A stretch of DNA of 64,000 bases from Kaistia granuli DSM 23481 (GTDB lineage: Bacteria > Pseudomonadota > Alphaproteobacteria > Rhizobiales > Kaistiaceae), in assembly GCF_000380505.1 (NCBI RefSeq), contig NZ_AQYH01000008.1, forward strand, positions 496,001-560,000, read 5' to 3'. Positions 50,844 through 59,240 of the stretch are shown piece by piece; positions within the stretch are counted from its first letter, which is position 1; each line of letters begins with the position of its first letter. Both the position numbers and the translations under genes were made by a program. The notes under the pieces are model-generated. The model did not search any database. It saw only the letters and a program-made list of their open reading frames with translations, and had not been told where the DNA came from.

Positions 50844-51335
50844 TCAACGGAAGATTTCGGCCACAACCTTCGAAATTTTCTCCTGAACCATCTCTTTCGT
50901 GATGCTGTTCAACGTGGCTTCTCCTGCGGGGCCGGCGTGCCCGCCGCGTCCGGGTGACATTGTGCTTTCGTGGAAACGGACTTTCTGCTGCTGCTTCTCA
51001 CAAATCACCGAAAGACCAGGATATTCGTATGAAGGGCGGTGGCGGTCTCCGAGCAAGAACGTCAGCCTGATAGACGCAGCAATTGAGCGTCCCCGCCCAT
51101 CGGGCGACGGCTTGTCATCTTCCGTCGAGACCTCGAAGACGTATCCCTGATTCCGCACGTATTCCCCAATTTCCTCCATCGCCGGGCGAATGATCGTGTC
51201 CCTTGCCTCGATAAAATCGCGCAGGAACGTTTGTGCTTTTGTCTCAGCAACTTGCTTGGCTTCTGTCGCAGCGCGCTTCGAGGCCTCGTGCCTTTGAAAC
51301 GCGGCGTCCAGGGTCTGCTTGAGTTCGTCCTTCAT
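50844..51335 (-). CDS. Hypothetical protein, 163 aa, coiled-coil N terminus
   Basis: From an ATG with a GAGGAAAC ribosome site. The first 50 residues (MKDELKQTLDAAFQRHEASKR onward) form a helical, charged, probably coiled-coil region. The middle resembles a small beta domain (YVFEVSTEDD, AASIRLTFLLG), and the end is again helical (ITKEMVQEKISKVVAEIFR). No family is recognised. Base composition fits the phage block. Confidence 0.65.
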   Translation of the reverse strand: MKDELKQTLDAAFQRHEASKRAATEAKQVAETKAQTFLRDFIEARDTIIRPAMEEIGEYVRNQGYVFEVSTEDDKPSPDGRGRSIAASIRLTFLLGDRHRPSYEYPGLSVICEKQQQKVRFHESTMSPGRGGHAGPAGEATLNSITKEMVQEKISKVVAEIFR

Positions 51336-51417
51336 GTTTCCTCGAACTGAGTAATGCTCGTCGGCCGCTCCCGATCGAGACTGATGTTAGATCACTTTGA
51401 TGGCGTGACGCCTTGGC

Positions 51418-51449
51418 GACGCGCCCGCCCGATATCAGGCGGGCGCGTC
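51418..51449 (-). terminator. Strong hairpin after the KilA-N gene
   Basis: GACGCGCCCGCC and GGCGGGCGCGTC form a perfect 12-bp GC-rich stem with an 8-base loop, starting five bases beyond the KilA-N stop codon. There is no U run on the minus strand, so termination strength is uncertain. Confidence 0.55.
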
Positions 51450-51454
51450 TTGGA

Positions 51455-52213
51455 TTAATTGGGCTTAGGCAGAAGTTTCGGCAGATACTGCAAAGCCGCG
51501 CTATCGCGGCTCTTGAAGTAGTCGGTAGCCCTTAGCGGCAGCCACTCATTTCGGAAATGGCTACGCCACGCTGCCAGGAGCGCTTCGGGGTATGCTTTGG
51601 CCCGCACTCGACGACCGTCCTCGAAGACGTGAACGTAGGTTGGAAGCGCGTCGGTATCGACGCCATGCTCATCGCGAAGCCATTTACAGAACATCTTACC
51701 GTGAGAGATGTCTGGCATCAGCGCCTCTGGCAGCGTGTATCCCATGGCCTCCATCGGAGCGATCAAAGCAAGGGTCAATTCCGCCAGGATCGAAAAGTGT
51801 CCAACAGGAACGTTCTGCTGATTGGCCATGTAGCGCCGCAGGTGATACGGAATTTCCGCCTTGACGGGGCCGCCGCGCCCACTCAACCAGTCGGAAACCC
51901 ACTGGCTGACCCTGACCGCGAATTCCGGCGAGCACCATTGCGCAAGATTGATGGCTACTTGCGGATGGACCCAGGTCCCCTGCAGTCGCGGATCGCCACC
52001 ACTAATCGATTGAACCAAATCCGCCCTGTGAATCTGCAGGGCGGACTCGAGCGCATCCAAAAAGTCTCCAGTGGTCCCGAGCCGGCGGTAGCCGGACCAC
52101 TCCTTTCCTGATGCCTGGCACATTGCGGTGGCATTGATGTACCCGTCCGTCGGGCGCTGATAAATGATGGCTCCCTGAGCCTCATGGGGAATCAAATCAA
52201 AGTGCGTCTGCAT
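51455..52213 (-). CDS. KilA-N domain-containing protein
   Basis: Protein of 252 aa. The KilA-N DNA-binding domain covers about residues 10-110, with the signature TDGYINATAMCQASGKEWSGYRR and the later GTWVHPQVAINLAQWCSPEFAVRV. The C-terminal 130 residues are unassigned. KilA-N proteins are common in phages, often as regulators or antirepressors acting on the host or lysogeny switch. An AGGAG site precedes the ATG. It is isolated between two hairpins, consistent with its own transcription unit. Confidence 0.88.
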   Translation of the reverse strand: MQTHFDLIPHEAQGAIIYQRPTDGYINATAMCQASGKEWSGYRRLGTTGDFLDALESALQIHRADLVQSISGGDPRLQGTWVHPQVAINLAQWCSPEFAVRVSQWVSDWLSGRGGPVKAEIPYHLRRYMANQQNVPVGHFSILAELTLALIAPMEAMGYTLPEALMPDISHGKMFCKWLRDEHGVDTDALPTYVHVFEDGRRVRAKAYPEALLAAWRSHFRNEWLPLRATDYFKSRDSAALQYLPKLLPKPN

Positions 52214-52324
52214 CGTTTCGATGCTCCTGTGTGGAGCCCGAAATAGCCCTTGACATAGGCGTCAGCACACCTATGTTTCGCTTAACATCACTGGACCGAG
52301 GGCTATCTCGGACTGGTTTCTACT

Positions 52325-52356
52325 AAAAGGCCGGCGTGGGGACGCTGGCCTTTTTA
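52325..52356. terminator. Bidirectional intrinsic terminator
   Basis: AAAAGGCC...GCG and CGC...GGCCTTTTT form a stem with A and T runs on both sides, between the KilA-N gene start and the lysis genes. The rest of the 52214-52462 spacer holds no gene I can support. Confidence 0.7.
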
Positions 52357-52462
52357 CTGTGCGGGATGCACAGTCGCTTGCAGGTGGGAGACACCGCAAC
52401 CGGCTTCAAGCCCTCGATCGAAAATAATTAAAAATCCGTAACTTTCTGGACCTGGACCACCT

Positions 52463-52720
52463 TCATGGCCCCTTGTGCGGAAACCAGTTCCAGATCTTCA
52501 TCAGCGCCTCGATCAGCATCGGTAGTCCGATGACCAGGCCGAGGATGGCGCCCGCCACATAGGCGAACGCCCTCCCCGCCGTGCCGAAGGACATCACCAT
52601 ACGGATAAGCTTTTGCAGGAATGCGACCTCATCCGGTCGCAGCTCCTCCAGCATGCGCCGCGTCTCCTCCGGCAGGTCGCCATAGCGTTCGGCGACGGGC
52701 TCGTGTTCCGGCTGCTTCAT
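52463..52720 (-). CDS. Small phage membrane protein, 85 aa
   Basis: Last gene of the leftward lysis/tail operon, overlapping the Rz1 gene by four bases. The N-terminal 40 residues are acidic and helical (LPEETRRMLEELRPDEVAFLQK). One long hydrophobic segment (AFAYVAGAILGLVIGLPMLIEAL) precedes a short polar tail. It could be a holin accessory or superinfection-exclusion protein, but no family is assigned. Confidence 0.65.
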   Translation of the reverse strand: MKQPEHEPVAERYGDLPEETRRMLEELRPDEVAFLQKLIRMVMSFGTAGRAFAYVAGAILGLVIGLPMLIEALMKIWNWFPHKGP

Positions 52721-52998
52721 CGCGTCCGCCCCTTTCCAAGCTCGATCGCGACCTGATCATAGGCACCGACAGCGCCCGCATGCTTGATGGCGCAGACGCC
52801 ATAGGCATCGATCGCCCGGCTGGCCATCACCTGCGGATTTCGGCTCGGCGTCGGCGGCGCGCAGGGCTCGCGGATCTCAGGGGCCAGCGGGGGCACGAAG
52901 ACCGCCGGCGGCGGCCGCGCGGTCGATCCGCTCACGCAACCGGCCAAACTCGTCGTCGCTATAGCGACAGACAGGATCATCCCGCGTGATTGCCTCAT
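52717..52998 (-). CDS. Rz1-like outer-membrane spanin lipoprotein
   Basis: Protein of 93 aa with a lipoprotein signal peptide ending in SLAGC (lipid-bearing Cys21), followed by a Pro-rich segment (RPPPAVFVPPLAPEIREP). It overlaps the upstream Rz-like gene by 122 bases in another frame, the characteristic nested spanin arrangement. With the inner-membrane partner it would fuse inner and outer membranes at the final step of lysis. It is somewhat longer than classical Rz1. Confidence 0.75.
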   Translation of the reverse strand: MRQSRGMILSVAIATTSLAGCVSGSTARPPPAVFVPPLAPEIREPCAPPTPSRNPQVMASRAIDAYGVCAIKHAGAVGAYDQVAIELGKGRTR

Positions 52999-53257
52999 CG
53001 CCGGCCGCCTCTCTCAGCTGAGCGATCGCGCGATTGACGCGGATCGCGATGTCATTGACGCCGGCCGTCAGGCGGGCATTGCGGGTGATCGTCTCGTTGG
53101 CGGCGTCGAGGGCGCCTTGCAGCTGGTCGCGCTCGAGGCGTAGGGCCTTCGCCTCACCGAAGGCATCTGTGACGCGATAGCTCGCATAGGCGCCGAGGGC
53201 GAAGGCGATCGCCGCGGCGATGGCCACCCCTTTGAGGCCGAAGATGGAGGGGATCAT
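52877..53257 (-). CDS. Rz-like inner-membrane spanin
   Basis: Protein of 126 aa: N-terminal membrane anchor (GVAIAAAIAFALGAYASYRV), a periplasmic coiled coil (about residues 35-90) and a C-terminal CRYSDDEFGRLRERIDRAA segment seen in many phage i-spanins. It overlaps the holin-like gene by four bases and the Rz1-like gene by 122 bases. The order endolysin, holin, Rz, Rz1 supports the call. Confidence 0.75.
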   Translation of the reverse strand: MIPSIFGLKGVAIAAAIAFALGAYASYRVTDAFGEAKALRLERDQLQGALDAANETITRNARLTAGVNDIAIRVNRAIAQLREAAGDEAITRDDPVCRYSDDEFGRLRERIDRAAAAGGLRAPAGP

Positions 53258-53538
53258 TCGCCGCCCCCCGCCGGCTCGTCTGCATTGTCCACGCCGCGAC
53301 GACGACGCCCTGCCCAGCTCATGGCCATGACGTTGCGGTCATCCCAGACGGCGCCGAAGACGTAGGCACCGATCACCGAGGCGGCGAGCAGGATCAGGCC
53401 GTTGGCGATCGTCTCGGCGAGGTCGGTGTCCTGCCCCCAGACGGTCAGATAGAGGATCTCGCCGGCGCAAAAGATCAGCGTGCCGATGATGATGGCGCGC
53501 CGGACGCGCCAGGATGGCTTCGGGAACGTATCCGCCAT
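53254..53538 (-). CDS. Putative two-helix holin
   Basis: Protein of 94 aa from the ATG at 53538, one base after the endolysin stop codon; a longer upstream frame overlaps the endolysin and is rejected. Two hydrophobic helices (AIIIGTLIFCAGEILYLTVW and ANGLILLAASVIGAYVFGAV) are separated by a short acidic turn. The C terminus is Arg-rich, as in many holins. The position between endolysin and spanin genes supports holin function. Confidence 0.7.
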   Translation of the reverse strand: MADTFPKPSWRVRRAIIIGTLIFCAGEILYLTVWGQDTDLAETIANGLILLAASVIGAYVFGAVWDDRNVMAMSWAGRRRRGVDNADEPAGGGE

Positions 53539-53539
53539 G

Positions 53540-54037
53540 TCACGCCTCGTTCTGCGAGAGGCGGCCGTCGTTCGACAGCACCGGCAGATTGAAGCGCTCC
53601 GCGAGCGGATAGACAGACGGCCAGCGGTACCCCAGCACGCGGGCACGGGCGAATGGCTTGATGTTGACCGCATCGCCCTGGTTGCCACCGAGCACCATCA
53701 GGTTGCCGTGCGGATCCTGGCCGACGACGAAGCCGACATGGCCTCCGCCGCTGCGCTCGAAGACGACGATGCAGCCATAGGCCGCGCGGCTCAACCGAAC
53801 GCCGAAGTTCAGCCAGGCGCGAGCCGATGCGCCCGCCCCTTTCGCCGGAGGCGCGATACCAGCCTCGGCCAGAGCACCGCCGACGAAGGCGCCGCACCAC
53901 GGCGTCTCGTCATCCTTGAACCAGGGCGCGCCGATCGCCCTCCACCATTCGAGGATCTTCGGATCGTGCCGGCCACCCGCGATTTCTCGCAGGCCGAGAT
54001 AGCCACGCGCAATCGCGACCCATTTGGGATCGTCCAT
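53540..54037 (-). CDS. Phage endolysin, CHAP-like peptidase (TIGR02594 family)
   Basis: Cell-wall peptidase of 165 aa. Seen: the N-terminal PKWVAIARGYLGLREIAGGRHDPKILEWW, the catalytic Cys in ETPWCGAFV, His in GGGHVGFVVG and a polar residue in GGNQGDAV. These match the NlpC/P60-CHAP type lysins common in alphaproteobacterial prophages. There is no signal peptide, so release depends on the neighbouring holin. It sits directly downstream of the late control gene D. Confidence 0.85.
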   Translation of the reverse strand: MDDPKWVAIARGYLGLREIAGGRHDPKILEWWRAIGAPWFKDDETPWCGAFVGGALAEAGIAPPAKGAGASARAWLNFGVRLSRAAYGCIVVFERSGGGHVGFVVGQDPHGNLMVLGGNQGDAVNIKPFARARVLGYRWPSVYPLAERFNLPVLSNDGRLSQNEA

Positions 54038-54079
54038 TTGTCGTCTCCGGAAGATGTTGGATTGATCAGTGCCGAGAGG

Positions 54080-55222
54080 CTACCGGCTGCCGATGCCGCC
54101 TTGGCCGATCGGGGCCACGGGCTTGGGGATCGTCGGCGTGGGGGGCGCGCTGCCGCCCGATGGCGCCTCGCCAACTGCGCCATCACCGTTCGACGGCGAT
54201 CCGCCCTCGCCCTTCGCCTCGCCACTCGCCGGCTTCGGCTTGAGCTTGGCCTCGACCTGCGTGGTGTAGCCACTCTTGGAGATCGTGTGCGTTGCCGTCT
54301 CAACGATGAATTGCAGCTCATCGATACCCGGGCGGACGCCGGCGTAGCGGAACGGCGCGCCGGCCCGGATCGAGGGGTCGCCGAACAAAGTCACCGAAGT
54401 CCGGATCGTCTCGCTTTTCAGCGCCTCGGCCTTCGACTTAGCCGCCTTGCCTGCCTCGCCCTCGTCAGCATAGGGCTCCGGCAGGGTGTATTCTGCAGTG
54501 CCGTCCACGTCGCTCTCGATCTCGATCTCGACCAGCTCGGCCTTGCCCCTGTCCTGGATTCGGCCCTTCACCTTCTTGTACTTGTTGCGATAGGCAAAGT
54601 TCGTCCGGCAGGTTCCTTCGACGATATTGGCGGGGGATGCGACGACCTCGGTCAGATCCTTGCCGCTCGCCGACTTGCCGCTGCCCTTCGCCGCGAAGAT
54701 CAGCTTGCCGTCCTTGATCGAGAACAGCGCCCCATGGCGGCGCGCCAGGCGCTCGACGACATGCAGGTCACTCTCGTCCTGCTGGCCGAACCACTCATAT
54801 TCTTGGGCGCCGATCTCGTGGTCGACGATAGGCGAGAGACCATTCTCGCTGGCGATCTGCGAAACGATGTCCTTTACCGTCTTCTGGTCCCAGTGGCGCG
54901 ACCGATGCTGCTTGGCCTGGTCGCGGACATTCGCGCCCTTACCATTGACTGTCATACCGTACGGCAGGCAGCGGACCTCCGGGTCGTCGGCGGTATAGCT
55001 ACCGAAAAAGGCCAGCCCGGTTTCGAGATAGCCGAGTGAGGCGGTGATCGTATCGCCCTTTTGCGGGATGGCGGCAAAGGGATTGCCATCGTTCAGATCG
55101 CAAGAGATCGTGTCGGATGTCACGCCTTCCTTGTCGGTGATGGTGACGGAGATCAGGCGCTCGTTGAAAAGCGAGGCGACCGGCCTGCCGTTGACTTTTA
55201 TTTCGGCGACGGGTGTTTTCAT
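54080..55222 (-). CDS. D: P2-like tail protein gpD (late control D / baseplate hub)
   Basis: Protein of 380 aa. The N terminus (AEIKVNGRPVASLFNERLISVTITDKEGVTSDTISCDLND) is the classic gpD start. YEWFGQQDESDLHVVERLARRHGALFSIKDGKLIF is the central hub signature. The last 60 residues are Gly/Ser/Pro-rich and probably disordered. In P2-like phages gpD forms the hub at the tail tip. The ATG at 55222 is preferred over a TTG two codons upstream. Two opposite-strand genes separate it from gpX. Confidence 0.88.
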   Translation of the reverse strand: MKTPVAEIKVNGRPVASLFNERLISVTITDKEGVTSDTISCDLNDGNPFAAIPQKGDTITASLGYLETGLAFFGSYTADDPEVRCLPYGMTVNGKGANVRDQAKQHRSRHWDQKTVKDIVSQIASENGLSPIVDHEIGAQEYEWFGQQDESDLHVVERLARRHGALFSIKDGKLIFAAKGSGKSASGKDLTEVVASPANIVEGTCRTNFAYRNKYKKVKGRIQDRGKAELVEIEIESDVDGTAEYTLPEPYADEGEAGKAAKSKAEALKSETIRTSVTLFGDPSIRAGAPFRYAGVRPGIDELQFIVETATHTISKSGYTTQVEAKLKPKPASGEAKGEGGSPSNGDGAVGEAPSGGSAPPTPTIPKPVAPIGQGGIGSR

Positions 55223-55321
55223 GGACAAATTCCCGCTCTATTCACGGGGCAATGGGGAATGAAGGTTGAAGAGAACGATACTTCTCAGGGGCGTCTCGCA
55301 GGCCGCCAGCCAGGTAAATCA

Positions 55322-55651
55322 ATGACGAAATTGAAACGCGGGCTTCTGTTGGCCGCCCTTCCGCTGGTCGCCTCCGGCGGGGTCGCATGGGCTGACGATG
55401 CCGTGGATTTTGGCATCTTCTGGGGAACGGTCCTGGCGATCGAAGACAAGTGCGAGAACTATTTCGTTCGCCCGGATGCAGTGATGGGGAATCATCTCTC
55501 CGCCAAAGACTACGAATTCGCAAAAGCCATGGTCGACGATGAGCGGGCAAAGGCTGCCCGCGTCGTCGACAAGATCGGGTGCGACGAAGCAGCCAAGGAA
55601 GCCGCGAAACTCTCGGGGAAGTCGTTCTTCAAGGTATGGGAGATCGACTAG
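55322..55651 (+). CDS. Secreted hypothetical protein, probable phage cargo (moron)
   Basis: Protein of 109 aa with signal peptide LKRGLLLAALPLVASGGVAWA and a short acidic mature domain (about 80 residues) with two cysteines, CENYF and GCDEAAKEAAK. It is on the opposite strand to the tail genes, between D and X, where P2-like phages normally have none. Such a placement is typical of a lysogenic-conversion cargo gene with its own promoter. The function is unknown. Confidence 0.7.
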   Translation: MTKLKRGLLLAALPLVASGGVAWADDAVDFGIFWGTVLAIEDKCENYFVRPDAVMGNHLSAKDYEFAKAMVDDERAKAARVVDKIGCDEAAKEAAKLSGKSFFKVWEID

Positions 55652-55694
55652 TCCAACGATAGGCTCGTCGTCGAAATTGCGAGAGGGGGCTCGG

Positions 55695-56090
55695 GTGAAG
55701 CGAGGGATCATGATCTTGTGTGCCGTCCTGCTTGGCGGCGCGCAGGCAGCACAGGCGGACGAGATGGCAGAGCGACGGCGCGCCCTCCTGCTGCTATCGC
55801 TTTCCCCGGAGGAGTTCGAAGGGAAGCCGGTAGCAGTCCGCTGTCCGATTTTCTCCGCCGCAGTCGGCGATTTCAGTTGCGCCGTCGTCAATTCAAAGAT
55901 TGAGACGGTCGGCTCCCTCTATGTCAACAGCGACGAGCTCCCCAGCGACACCAAGATTGAGCTGGTCGAACGATGCACCAACAGATCGGTTGGTCCAGAT
56001 TGCGTTGCCAATCTGCTGGTGACCATCAAGAACGGGATACCGATGGCCCAATCCTTGGAATGGGTTCCAGGCTCTACCCCCACAGACTGA
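55695..56090 (+). CDS. Secreted hypothetical protein, second cargo gene
   Basis: Protein of 131 aa from a GTG preceded by AGAGGGGGC. The signal peptide MKRGIMILCAVLLGGAQAAQA is followed by a mature domain with four cysteines (VRCPIF, FSCAVV, ERCTNR, PDCVAN), probably two disulphides. It follows the other cargo gene by 43 bases in the same direction. Its end overlaps the end of the convergent gpX gene by 17 bases. No family is recognised. Confidence 0.7.
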   Translation: MKRGIMILCAVLLGGAQAAQADEMAERRRALLLLSLSPEEFEGKPVAVRCPIFSAAVGDFSCAVVNSKIETVGSLYVNSDELPSDTKIELVERCTNRSVGPDCVANLLVTIKNGIPMAQSLEWVPGSTPTD

Positions 56091-56283
56091 CCACGGCCAC
56101 GGCTTCCCGCGACCTAGGAATCTCCGGCAGGTCGATGACCGTGCCGATCGGCAGCGGCACGCCAAGCGCCGCGAGGCCGGGATTGGCGTCGAGCACGATC
56201 TCGACATAGCCGCTCTCGTCGCCATAGGCGCGGGTGCAGATGGCGTCGATCATGTCACCCTGGCGGGTGGTGTAGCTGGCCAT
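56074..56283 (-). CDS. X: P2-like tail protein X
   Basis: Protein of 69 aa resembling a LysM-like fold. TTRQGDMIDAICTRAYGDESGYVEIVLDANPGLAALG and VPLPIGTVIDLPEI are the hallmarks of gpX. It precedes gpU by four bases in the usual order U, X, D and has a role in tail baseplate assembly. A longer frame from 56532 is rejected because the family start is MASYTTRQGD. Confidence 0.88.
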   Translation of the reverse strand: MASYTTRQGDMIDAICTRAYGDESGYVEIVLDANPGLAALGVPLPIGTVIDLPEIPRSREAVAVVSLWG

Positions 56284-56287
56284 GGGA

Positions 56288-56716
56288 TCACCCGAACAAG
56301 GTCGCAAGAATGGAGAGCGGCGAGAAGCCTCCGCCGGTATAGCGCCGGAGCCGCAGCCGGAACACATCGCGCCGCGGCCGGCCGAGGGCATCGTGGAAGA
56401 ACTGATCCTCGGAAACGCCCTCGATGACATGCATACCGTAGACATTGCCGGCCAGCGTGACGAGCGGCAGCACGGTGCCCGCCGCCGCCGCGCCACGAAC
56501 CCCCTCCAGCGTGGCGAGCCCGCCGAACTCATGCGGGAAGATCACCCCCTCGATCTGCACGGCATCGTCATCGCCGCCGGTCCATTGCAGGCGATTGAGC
56601 CCGCCGACGACAGGGATCTCGGCCCAGCGTGTCGACAGATCGCGGCGGATGCCGTTGTAGCCGAACCGCAGGCTGTGAAACATGAATGGCCCGAGCGCCA
56701 TCGGGATCGCCATCAA
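56288..56716 (-). CDS. U: P2-like tail protein gpU
   Basis: Protein of 142 aa with the gpU start MALGPFMFHSLRFGYNGIRRDLSTRWAEIPVVGG (from about residue 5) and LQWTGGDDDAVQIEGVIFPHEFGG. It overlaps the tape-measure gene by four bases. P2 gpU is needed for tail completion. Confidence 0.88.
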   Translation of the reverse strand: MMAIPMALGPFMFHSLRFGYNGIRRDLSTRWAEIPVVGGLNRLQWTGGDDDAVQIEGVIFPHEFGGLATLEGVRGAAAAGTVLPLVTLAGNVYGMHVIEGVSEDQFFHDALGRPRRDVFRLRLRRYTGGGFSPLSILATLFG

Positions 56717-59109
56717 TTCGCTCCGTCGGAATAGGCGCCACCGGACAGCGCTCGCAGCTCAGCCGAAAGCGTCCGCTTTACTTCCTGCGCGATGGCCTGC
56801 GGCGATTGCCCCGGCGCGGCATGGATCACGAAAGACACGCCGCCCATATTGACGCTTGGCGCCTGCATGGCCCGTTCCGAACCTCCCGCCCCTGTGGCGA
56901 CTGGCGCGGCAACCGCTGATGCAAGCGCCGCGTTCCGCGCCATCCGGGCGGTAGCCGTCGCGCTGTTGACAAAGGCGTTGCGAGCGAAGGTGACAAGCTC
57001 GGGCCCGCGCTCGCCCACCAGATAGGTGCCACCCGCCCGCACAGGACCACCGGCAGCGCGAGTGCCAGTGATAGCGGGGCTCTCACCTCCGAGACCCACC
57101 GCATTCTTGATGCTGCTCCAGGCACCGGATGCGGCGCCGGAAATGCTCTTCTTGATCTGACTGCCAATACCAGCCACGTATTTGAGAACCTCGGCCGCAC
57201 CGGCCTTGATGCCCTCCAGAAGCGACATCATCAGCGCCTTGCCGGCCGCGACCATTTCCGTCCCGAAGGTCGCGAGGCGCGTGATCATCTCACGAAAGAC
57301 CTCGGCAACCCTGTCGGGAAGCTGGACGATGGCAACGACGACATCACCAGCGAACCTGCCGGCCGCGAGCCCGGCGCGGCTCCAGCCGCCTCCCAGTTCA
57401 TCGACGGGACCGACCAGGCTGGAGACGACATCGAAAAGCCACGAGAACACGTCGATGACAGGTTGAACCGCCGGGAGTACTGGCTCGATGGCACGCATGA
57501 ACGCGCCCTTGAAGGCTTCAAAAGCCGTCGCGATTCCCGTCCAGTTGTTATAGATCCACGTTCCCGCCATGGCGATGCCGACGAGCACCGCGCCGATGCC
57601 CGTGCCGATCACCGCGAGTTTGAGGGTGCGCATGGCGACCGTGACGAGACGCAAGGGATTGAGCAGCCCGAGCAGACTGCTCCCTAGGGCCGACAGCGCC
57701 GCGCCATTGCCAGCGATCGCGGCGGAGGCCGCATAGCCGATCATGGCCGTACGCAGAGCGCGAAAGCCTGCCGCGACCGGAAGCAAGGCCGCGCTGGCGA
57801 TTTTGCCTGCGCCTGACAAACCGCTGAGCCCCAGGGTGGCGGCGGAAATGGCGCCGCCTTTCATCCAGAGAAGGGAGAATTGCGCTGCGATGGCGGCGAC
57901 ACGAAGCGCAACGAGCGCGGCGGTCGTGGCAACAATGGCCTGCGTCAAGGCAGGGTGCCTCTCGGTCCATTCGGAAATTCGATTGACGATGGGGACCAGT
58001 CCGTTCGCCAGGCTGGTCAATGCCGGCAAGAGCGCGCTGCCGATGGCGAGGCTCAGGCCCTCGAATGCGATCGCCCAACGCTGCGTTGCAATAGCTCCGG
58101 TCTGAAGCCGGCGCTGATAGTCTGCCTCGACAACACCCTGCGCGGCCAGCGCTTCGGCGCGGATACGCCGATAGAGATCGAGGTTCTGAATGAGCGGGCG
58201 CAAACCCTGCTGGACCTGAGCATCGGAGAACAGATCCCCGAGGCGGCCGAGGTCGCCCTTCAATGTACGATTGGTGATGTCGGCTATCGCCTCGATCGGC
58301 GTCATTCCCTTCTTGGCGGCCTTCTTCATCTCCTTTTCGAGGTTGACGCCCATCTTGGCGAAGTTCTTGCGGGTAAGCGGAGCGTTCACCTTCTGCAGGA
58401 TGTTCGACAAATTGGTCGCGGCGCTGGCGCTGTCACCCGTACCCTTGCGAACGATCTGAAGAGCGGCGGCGAGATCAGCCACGGCCGGCACGCCCGTCTG
58501 GCCTAAGGCCTGGTATCCGGCGCCAAGCGTCGGGAAATACTGCGCCATATCCTTGAGCTCGAAAGCGCCGGCCTTGCCGGCCTGCGCCATGGCGTCGAGC
58601 GCCCTGCCGAACTCCAGCGCAGGCACCTTGAGATTGTCGAGCGCCGCATAACCCGCCTGCGAGAGGTCGGCGATCTCGGCATTGTAGGCCGTTGCTGCCT
58701 TGCCAATCGGATTGAGCAGGCCGAGGGCGTCTTCGCGGCTCGCCCCCATGCCGGCCAGCACGTCCATGCCTTCTGCGATCGCGGCCGCAGTCTGTGTCGT
58801 GTCGCGCGCGACGGCCTTCAGCTCCAGACCGAGCTTCGGCAGGGCCGAGATCGGCGCGTCGATCTTCTGGCCAATGTCCTCCAGCTTGGTTTCGAACGCC
58901 GTGGCCGCCCGTGCAGGTGCAGCCACGGCCCGCGCCAGCGCGTAGGCAACGGCACCAGTCTCGATCATTCGTCCGCGGACAGCATCGAGGCGGGCATTGT
59001 TGCGCGCCTGCGCAGCATTCATACGGGCGAGGGCTGAGGTGACGGCACGCGAAGGGCCTGTCACCCGATCCAGAAGCTCAACAATGAGTTTCGATGTGAG
59101 AGTCGCCAT
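56713..59109 (-). CDS. T: Phage tail tape-measure protein (gpT)
   Basis: Protein of 798 aa. The N-terminal 350 residues contain the TP901-type core, including ARDTTQTAAAIAEGMDVLAGMGASREDALGLL and FPTLGAGYQALGQTGVPAVADLAAALQIVRKGTGDSASAATNLSNIL. The middle has several hydrophobic stretches (about residues 360-540). The C terminus carries GGPVRAGGTYLVGERGPELV, common in tape measures. Length sets the tail length, and about 800 aa suggests a contractile tail of roughly P2 size. Confidence 0.9.
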   Translation of the reverse strand: MATLTSKLIVELLDRVTGPSRAVTSALARMNAAQARNNARLDAVRGRMIETGAVAYALARAVAAPARAATAFETKLEDIGQKIDAPISALPKLGLELKAVARDTTQTAAAIAEGMDVLAGMGASREDALGLLNPIGKAATAYNAEIADLSQAGYAALDNLKVPALEFGRALDAMAQAGKAGAFELKDMAQYFPTLGAGYQALGQTGVPAVADLAAALQIVRKGTGDSASAATNLSNILQKVNAPLTRKNFAKMGVNLEKEMKKAAKKGMTPIEAIADITNRTLKGDLGRLGDLFSDAQVQQGLRPLIQNLDLYRRIRAEALAAQGVVEADYQRRLQTGAIATQRWAIAFEGLSLAIGSALLPALTSLANGLVPIVNRISEWTERHPALTQAIVATTAALVALRVAAIAAQFSLLWMKGGAISAATLGLSGLSGAGKIASAALLPVAAGFRALRTAMIGYAASAAIAGNGAALSALGSSLLGLLNPLRLVTVAMRTLKLAVIGTGIGAVLVGIAMAGTWIYNNWTGIATAFEAFKGAFMRAIEPVLPAVQPVIDVFSWLFDVVSSLVGPVDELGGGWSRAGLAAGRFAGDVVVAIVQLPDRVAEVFREMITRLATFGTEMVAAGKALMMSLLEGIKAGAAEVLKYVAGIGSQIKKSISGAASGAWSSIKNAVGLGGESPAITGTRAAGGPVRAGGTYLVGERGPELVTFARNAFVNSATATARMARNAALASAVAAPVATGAGGSERAMQAPSVNMGGVSFVIHAAPGQSPQAIAQEVKRTLSAELRALSGGAYSDGAN

Positions 59110-59112
59110 CCC

Positions 59113-59235
59113 CTACTTCCCGCTCTCTGCTTTCAGGATGCGCCCAAGCGAGGCCGAATAGGCGCCGAAGCGGTCCCATTCCATATCTTCCACCTCGCTG
59201 ACCGGCGTATGCAGGTGGCGAGCCAGCGTCGCCAC
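59113..59235 (-). CDS. Small P2 gpE'-like tail assembly protein
   Basis: A 40-codon segment (ATLARHLHTPVSEVEDMEWDRFGAYSASLG) matching the short GpE family that follows the first tail chaperone in P2-like phages. It is in the -1 frame relative to the upstream gene and could be read from a GTG at 59235 or by a -1 frameshift producing an E+E' fusion. It ends three bases before the tape-measure start. Confidence 0.65.
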   Translation of the reverse strand: MATLARHLHTPVSEVEDMEWDRFGAYSASLGRILKAESGK

Positions 59236-59240
59236 CGCGT

